Positions 6,130 to 10,411 of a stretch of DNA of 10,411 nucleotides are shown here, piece after piece. The notes under the pieces were generated by a model that saw nothing but the letters and a program-made list of their open reading frames with translations, did no database searches and was not told the DNA's origin. The stretch lies in assembly GCA_021604265.1 (NCBI GenBank), contig BQIY01000042.1, positions 1 to 10,411 of the forward strand, in the 5' to 3' direction. Position 1 is the first letter of the stretch; each line of letters opens with the position of its first letter. The DNA is from Nitrospirales bacterium. GTDB lineage: Bacteria > Nitrospirota > Nitrospiria > Nitrospirales > UBA8639. Both the position numbers and the translations under genes were made by a program.

Positions 6130-7266
6130 TCAAACACACATCGGATCTTGCTCGAGACCTTGCTCGCGGCCTTCCCTTGCCTGATAAAATTGTGTTCGGA
6201 ATTCCTGCAACTGTCCGTTTCGAATAGCACGGCGAATCTTGGACATCAGCGTCCCATAATACCAGAGATTATGCAGCGTATTGAGCCGTATGCCTAACAT
6301 TTCATTCGACACAAATAAGTGCCGTAAATAGGCTCGTGAATATCGCCGGCACACCGGGCATTCACATGCCGAATCAATCGGTGCCTCATCCCGGGCATAT
6401 TGAGCTTTTTTAATCAGCACTCGCCCTGACGACGTAAAGAGCCAGCCGGTACGACCATGCCGGGTGGGAATGACGCAATCAAACATATCCACCCCGCGGC
6501 ATACGCCTTCCACAATATCCTCCGGCAATCCAACTCCCATGAGATACCGAGGTCGATCATGCGGGAGTTCTGCGGTGACATCCTGAATCACTTGAAACAT
6601 CGTCTCTTTTTCCTCACCTAAGGAGAGGCCACCGAGCGCATACCCGTCAAATCCGAGTTCCAGTAACTGCGCCGCCGCCTCTTGACGCAAATGCGGATAG
6701 ACACCGCCTTGGATGATACCAAATAAGAATTGATGCGCTTGTCTCGGGACGGCCAAACAACGTTTCGCCCAGCGCGTCGTCCGCTCTACGGCTTCTTGAG
6801 CTTGGAGTTCCGTGGAGGGATAGGGCGGACAGTGATCTAACATCATCATAATGTCCGACCCCAAAGCAACTTGAATCTCCATACAAAATTCCGGAGTCAA
6901 TTGATGCCAGGAGCCATCAAGATGTGACTTGAAGCCCACCCCATCCTCTGTGATTCGACAAAGGTCAGCCAGACTTACCATTTGGAACCCGCCACTATCC
7001 GTCAAAATGGCACCAGGCCACTGCATAAATTTATGCAAACCACCTTGTTCGGCAATTAACGAATGACCGGGCCGCAAGTACAGATGATACGCATTCCCTA
7101 AAATAAGACCATAGCCGCAGGCTTGCAATTCATCCGGGTCGATCCCCTTCACGGTGCCCAACGACCCCACCGGCATAAAGGCCGGAGTTTCAATTTTCCC
7201 ATGAGCCGTTGTAAGCAGACCTGTTCGAGCCGGCATGGAAGAATCATGTTGTTGAACGGTAAACAT
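6130..7266 (-). CDS. tgt: Queuine/preQ1 tRNA-guanine transglycosylase
   Basis: Tgt replaces guanine 34 of Asp, Asn, His and Tyr tRNAs with preQ1, the first tRNA-bound step of queuosine synthesis. With the start at the ATG at 7266 the protein has 378 residues, the normal length. Catalytic and substrate residues are present: D90 in ILTDSGGFQ, D144 and C146 in LDHCPPYP, Q186 in GIIQGG, and the nucleophile D263 in MFDCVIPTRHGR. The structural zinc site is complete: C301, C303, C306 and H332, with the same 31-residue spacing from first Cys to His as in the well-studied enzyme. A GTG at 7272 is an alternative start two codons earlier; GAGAGAG lies better spaced for the ATG. It follows argS by 75 bp. 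Confidence 0.97.
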   Translation of the reverse strand: MFTVQQHDSSMPARTGLLTTAHGKIETPAFMPVGSLGTVKGIDPDELQACGYGLILGNAYHLYLRPGHSLIAEQGGLHKFMQWPGAILTDSGGFQMVSLADLCRITEDGVGFKSHLDGSWHQLTPEFCMEIQVALGSDIMMMLDHCPPYPSTELQAQEAVERTTRWAKRCLAVPRQAHQFLFGIIQGGVYPHLRQEAAAQLLELGFDGYALGGLSLGEEKETMFQVIQDVTAELPHDRPRYLMGVGLPEDIVEGVCRGVDMFDCVIPTRHGRTGWLFTSSGRVLIKKAQYARDEAPIDSACECPVCRRYSRAYLRHLFVSNEMLGIRLNTLHNLWYYGTLMSKIRRAIRNGQLQEFRTQFYQAREGREQGLEQDPMCV

Positions 7267-7341
7267 TAGCACTCTCTCTCAAACAGGCTGTTGGTCCGCT
7301 GAGCTAATATAGGTTGTTCAGTTTCCATACGCATCAACTCA

Positions 7342-9123
7342 CTACATCTGTTCCGGCGCCGATACTCCGAGTACGGCAAGCCCATTTCGAATGACCGTCT
7401 GGACTTGACGCATCACGGCCAAACGTGCAGCCGTCAACTCGGGAGTCACGTGTTCGCGATATTGCTGAACGGTCTCCTCATCAAGTGGCCCACCGTCATT
7501 GGGTGTTGCCGTTTCCCCGCTCTCTGCTGTTGCGGATGTCTCTATTGATGGAAGGATACGATGTTTATTGTAGTACGTATGGAGCTGCGCCGCTAACTCT
7601 TGCAAGTAAAACGTTACACGATGCGGTTCAAGGCTAGCCGCACTACTTTCAATCATTCCAGGATAACAGGACAAGTGTTTCATTAATCGTAGTTCATCCT
7701 GAGTGGTCACCAGCGCATGATCGACATCATGAATGGACGGCACAGGAATGCCGCGGGACTCAGCCACTCGAAAAAGACTTGCAATCCGCGCGTGCGCGTA
7801 TTGCACATAATACACGGGATTATCCGCAGACTGCCGTTTGGCCAGATCGAGATCAAAATCCAAATGGCTATCTGAGCGCCGCATCAGAAAGAAAAACTTG
7901 GCCGCATCTGCTCCGACTTCATCAATGACCTCTCTCAAGGTCACAAACTCTCCAGCCCGTTTGGACATCTCGACTTTCGTTCCTGCACGAAGAAGATTCA
8001 CCATCTGGACCAGCACGACACGGAACTGTTCTTTTCGATATCCAAATGCCTGAACGGCGGCTTGCATACGGGGAATATACCCGTGATGATCCGCTCCCCA
8101 AATATTAATCAATGTTTCAAAACCACGGTTGAGTTTATCGCGATGATAGGCAATATCTGAGGCCAAATAGGTATAGGTCCCGTCTTGTTTTGCCACGACA
8201 CGGTCTTTTTCATCGTGAAACTGAGAAGACCTGAACCACCAGGCCCCCTCATCTTGAAAGACCAACCCTTTTTCTTTGAGATCATCTAGTGCCTGCGTGA
8301 GGTGCCCGGCACCGATTAAACTGGCTTCACTGTACCATTCATCGAATTCTATGCCAAAAATACCAAGATCCTGCTTGATTCGTTCCAGCAATTGTTGACA
8401 CGCAAATTCTGATGATCGTTGTTGCGCGATTTCAGCATCCAAGTCAAGAAGAGTCGAACCAAGTTCTTGCGCCATTGTTTCCGCCACAGCATGAATATAG
8501 GTTCCATGATATCCATCATCAGGAAAGGTACAGGCACGCCCATAATGTTCTTGATAACGGGCAAAGACTGAAGCGCCAAGCAATTTCAATTGGCGGCCGG
8601 CATCATTGATGTAATACTCTCGTTGCACGCGATACCCGACGGCCTGCAGGAGATTGGAAGCCGCATGGCCAAGCGCCGCCCCCCGTCCATGCCCCACATG
8701 CAGAGGACCTGTGGGATTCGCGCTCACGTACTCCACGAGAACGCGCTGCCCATTTCCCGTTTGACTTGACCCGAATGTCGAACCAAGGTCTTCAATAATT
8801 TTGAGAATAGCAATCCAACGGTCTGGCTTAATTCTAAAGTTTAAGAAACCCGGTGGGGCGACATCGACGAGATCAAACAGCTCGTGGCTGTCTTCTTTGA
8901 GATTCGACGCCAATAATTTGGCGACTTCTAACGGCGGACGGCGAGCTTTTGGGGCGACCAGCATGGCGACATTTGAAGAAAGGTCTCCCCATTCTTCTCG
9001 TTTTGGCAGTTCCACCGTAATATGAGGAAGAGTCTCGAGCTCAAGCTCTCCGCGACTTTTGGCACGGCTTAAAGCGGCAGACACGGCCACGACTACTTGA
9101 TCATGAATGAGATCGGATTTCAA
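7342..9123 (-). CDS. argS: Arginyl-tRNA synthetase
   Basis: This class I synthetase of 593 residues charges tRNA-Arg in the cytoplasm. Visible in order are the N-terminal additional domain (about 1-110), the ATP-binding segment SANPTGPLHVGHGRG (134-148, HVGH at 142-145), the KMSKS-like EMSKR (385-389), and the DALR anticodon-binding domain (about 440-593) ending VLGVSAPEQM. Between the helices of the C-terminal domain, residues about 527-562 form an acidic, Ser/Thr-rich stretch that looks longer than usual. The start is a TTG at 9123 because no ATG fits upstream before an in-frame stop; a GAGA motif lies just upstream of it. It is the first gene of the operon, with a good promoter upstream. 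Confidence 0.97.
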   Translation of the reverse strand: MKSDLIHDQVVVAVSAALSRAKSRGELELETLPHITVELPKREEWGDLSSNVAMLVAPKARRPPLEVAKLLASNLKEDSHELFDLVDVAPPGFLNFRIKPDRWIAILKIIEDLGSTFGSSQTGNGQRVLVEYVSANPTGPLHVGHGRGAALGHAASNLLQAVGYRVQREYYINDAGRQLKLLGASVFARYQEHYGRACTFPDDGYHGTYIHAVAETMAQELGSTLLDLDAEIAQQRSSEFACQQLLERIKQDLGIFGIEFDEWYSEASLIGAGHLTQALDDLKEKGLVFQDEGAWWFRSSQFHDEKDRVVAKQDGTYTYLASDIAYHRDKLNRGFETLINIWGADHHGYIPRMQAAVQAFGYRKEQFRVVLVQMVNLLRAGTKVEMSKRAGEFVTLREVIDEVGADAAKFFFLMRRSDSHLDFDLDLAKRQSADNPVYYVQYAHARIASLFRVAESRGIPVPSIHDVDHALVTTQDELRLMKHLSCYPGMIESSAASLEPHRVTFYLQELAAQLHTYYNKHRILPSIETSATAESGETATPNDGGPLDEETVQQYREHVTPELTAARLAVMRQVQTVIRNGLAVLGVSAPEQM

Positions 9124-9140
9124 AAAATTCTCTATCTTCT

Positions 9141-9177
9141 TAAAAAATAAGGGGAATTCAGGCGATTTCCGCCGAAT
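9141..9177 (-). promoter_or_regulatory. Hairpin in the argS leader, followed by a T-run
   Basis: On the - strand ATTC-GGCG (9174-9177 and 9170-9173) pairs with CGCC-GAAT (9161-9164 and 9156-9159), with a single bulged base at 9160 and a 5-base loop, followed after 8 bp by six T (9142-9147). It lies between the predicted transcription start and the argS TTG, in a leader of about 60 bases. This resembles a weak intrinsic terminator, so it could be an attenuator. It is too short to be a T-box. No regulatory ligand is suggested by the sequence. Confidence 0.3.
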
Positions 9178-9188
9178 GTACCACAGCT

Positions 9189-9217
9189 ATCATAGTGATG
9201 CAAATTGTTGATATCAA
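9189..9217 (-). promoter_or_regulatory. Sigma70-type promoter of argS
   Basis: On the - strand TTGATA (9212-9217) and TATGAT (9189-9194) are separated by exactly 17 bp. Each differs from the consensus hexamer at one position. Transcription would start near 9182, about 60 bases before the argS start. This is the best promoter in the window and probably drives argS, with tgt, yajC, secD and secF possibly included. Confidence 0.7.
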
Positions 9218-9246
9218 GAAAGATTATGAGCCTAGCATCTACGTAA

Positions 9247-9731
9247 TTATACGTCACAGGATCGACTCAGCCATCGTTCGACCTCCACAACCACGCTCTC
9301 AGCCGAAATCTTAAGGGGCTGAACATTGCAAACAAGAAGCGTTTCGAGATACCGGCCTGAAGAATGTCTGCTTGTTAAACTGACATCGTGCGGAGACTGA
9401 ATAATGACTGAATCACATAGTCATAAAGATTTTGGACTACGTTTCTGTCGAGATCACCGAACCAACCTACAACAGGTGAACAGACTCTGAGAATATCGTG
9501 AGTTTCATCGCTCCAGAGATCATGTCCGCCATATAAATCTGCAAAGACACAACTTTCAAGACCCATCGTGTGATCAACTTCACCGGCATTCAGAAGAAGA
9601 TCGCAGATATTTGTTTTCCCAATCCACAAGAGAGCATTCTGGTCAAAGAACCGGTTAAGCTGTCTCACGGCCCCAAGGCTTAACAGGACATCGCCTAATG
9701 CCTGGGATGCACGATAAGTGTATACAATCAA
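9247..9731 (-). pseudogene. Broken glycosyltransferase-9-like gene
   Basis: The first 112 codons begin IVYTYRASQALGDVLLSLGAVRQL. This is the GT9/heptosyltransferase N-terminal pattern (R-x-x-x-L-GD-x-L plus an alternating strand-helix layout, with DLLLNAGEVD and VVGWFGDLDRN later). The frame then stops at a TAA (9372-9374), but the next frame continues the same type of sequence: SPHDVSLTSRH, then RYLETLL, ending in VERWLSRSCDV at 9247. GT9 enzymes of this layout have a second domain of similar size, which is missing. The frame is lost through a duplicated block at 9395-9413. The start is uncertain: a TTG at 9731 follows AAGGA too closely for a good ribosome site. The gene is probably non-functional; family assignment is moderate. 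Confidence 0.5.
9395..9413 (-). repeat. 11-bp offset duplication causing a frameshift
   Basis: GACTGAAT occurs at 9395-9402 and again at 9406-9413, 11 bp apart. Removing one 11-bp unit restores an uninterrupted frame, joining VIQ directly to SPHDVSLT. The remnant 9247-9731 is 485 bp, and 485 minus 11 is 474, a multiple of three. Confidence 0.75.
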
Positions 9732-9848
9732 TCCTTGAGTATTAGGTTCGTTTTAGGAATAAAAGACGTCAGCTCAACTCATCAAGAAAGGAGTCAACAA
9801 TTCATCGTTAGAAAAATAATCCTGAATCAGTTAAGACAAAAGCCGTAC

Positions 9849-10411
9849 CTAAGAACTGCAAAATTTATTGGCCATTTCAAGATCAGCAGGTGTATTGACA
9901 TTCATAAACGAAAGAAAGTTTGGGTCCAAATCTTTGATATCTTCTTGATCGACTACCCTGGACACTAATTCTGAGTTTGACACAATGTCACGCATCTCTA
10001 AGTGATTCGTATCTATCATACTTTTTAATATTGGTAGGCACTTTTTGGAATAGACTCCTTGCATTGGCTGAACACCAGTCTGTAACTGGACCATTGACAC
10101 ATCGAAATTCATCGACATATCACACAAACGACGAATCAATGGACTAGATAGAAATGGCATATCACAGGCAACCATGAAGACACATGGTTCCGTGGAATAT
10201 GAAAGACCGGTATACAATCCACCAAGAGGACCTTTTTGAGGAATAATGTCAGTGACAACTTTATGACTCATATTTTCCGTAAAAGGGGAGTGCTCTGCGA
10301 CAACAATGATAATTTCTGAAAATATGGATTCATAGACACGTAAAACGCGATTAAAAAGAGTTTCTCCACCGACAGTGACCCCACGTTTATCCTGACCCAT
10401 TCGTCGACTGA
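9849..10411 (-). CDS. mobA: Molybdenum cofactor guanylyltransferase (5' end outside window)
   Basis: MobA attaches GMP to molybdopterin to make the bis-MGD form used by many molybdoenzymes. Visible motifs are SRRMGQDKRG (from the window edge; part of the N-terminal nucleotide-binding loop GxSxRMGxDK), TDIIPQKGPLGGLYTGL, VACDMPFLSS (metal- and nucleotide-binding acidic region), PMQGVYSKKCLPIL and the C-terminal FMNVNTPADLEMA. The frame is open to base 10411, so the ATG at 10400 is an internal Met and the true start lies outside. The end is at the TAG at 9849-9851. Codons look more AT-rich than those of the argS-secF operon. It is followed by the broken glycosyltransferase gene after about 117 bp. 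No other molybdenum gene is in the window. Confidence 0.9.
   Translation of the reverse strand, partial: SRRMGQDKRGVTVGGETLFNRVLRVYESIFSEIIIVVAEHSPFTENMSHKVVTDIIPQKGPLGGLYTGLSYSTEPCVFMVACDMPFLSSPLIRRLCDMSMNFDVSMVQLQTGVQPMQGVYSKKCLPILKSMIDTNHLEMRDIVSNSELVSRVVDQEDIKDLDPNFLSFMNVNTPADLEMANKFCSS

Noticed and set aside
9735..9968. + strand frame of 77 codons over the mobA 3' end
   Set aside because: It lies antisense to the conserved end of mobA and has no recognisable domain.
1..10411. CRISPR arrays, tRNA or rRNA genes
   Set aside because: No regularly spaced repeats and no tRNA or rRNA signature blocks were seen on either strand.

Overview
The window looks like a bacterial chromosome segment from a Gram-negative organism with roughly 50% GC. 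It joins a conserved housekeeping operon to a small accessory cluster. The secretion and tRNA genes are of a general bacterial type. A Nitrospirota-like source is my guess from the overall look of the proteins; nothing in the window proves it.

Left third (1-2850), accessory. The window opens inside the last codons of an IS1595-type transposase on the + strand. About 35 bp after its stop begins an AbiE pair: abiEi, then abiEii, which starts on a TTG inside the end of abiEi. This is a type IV toxin-antitoxin and phage-abortive-infection module. Facing it on the - strand is a vapBC type II module (AbrB-like antitoxin plus PIN-domain RNase) joined by a GTGA overlap. The vapBC pair is bracketed by two 63-bp direct repeat copies at 48/63 identity. 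Read on the - strand, both copies resemble the same degraded coding segment.

Middle (2999-9217), housekeeping. Five - strand genes run argS, tgt, yajC, secD, secF in transcription order. They encode arginyl-tRNA synthetase, tRNA-guanine transglycosylase (queuosine pathway) and the SecDF-YajC accessory complex of the Sec translocase. A good sigma70-type promoter lies upstream of argS, followed by a hairpin in the leader.

Right end (9247-10411), - strand. A broken glycosyltransferase-9-like gene is frameshifted by what looks like an 11-bp duplication and has lost its second domain. Upstream of it is a partial mobA (molybdenum cofactor guanylyltransferase) that runs off the window edge.

The most interesting points are the repeat pair around vapBC, the overlapping inverted repeats at the vapB promoter, the IS end that appears to sit just before the abiEi start codon, and the duplication-type frameshift in the glycosyltransferase remnant. 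I did not find a convincing wholly new system; the accessory part is a compact cluster of two known toxin-antitoxin types beside a mobile-element end.
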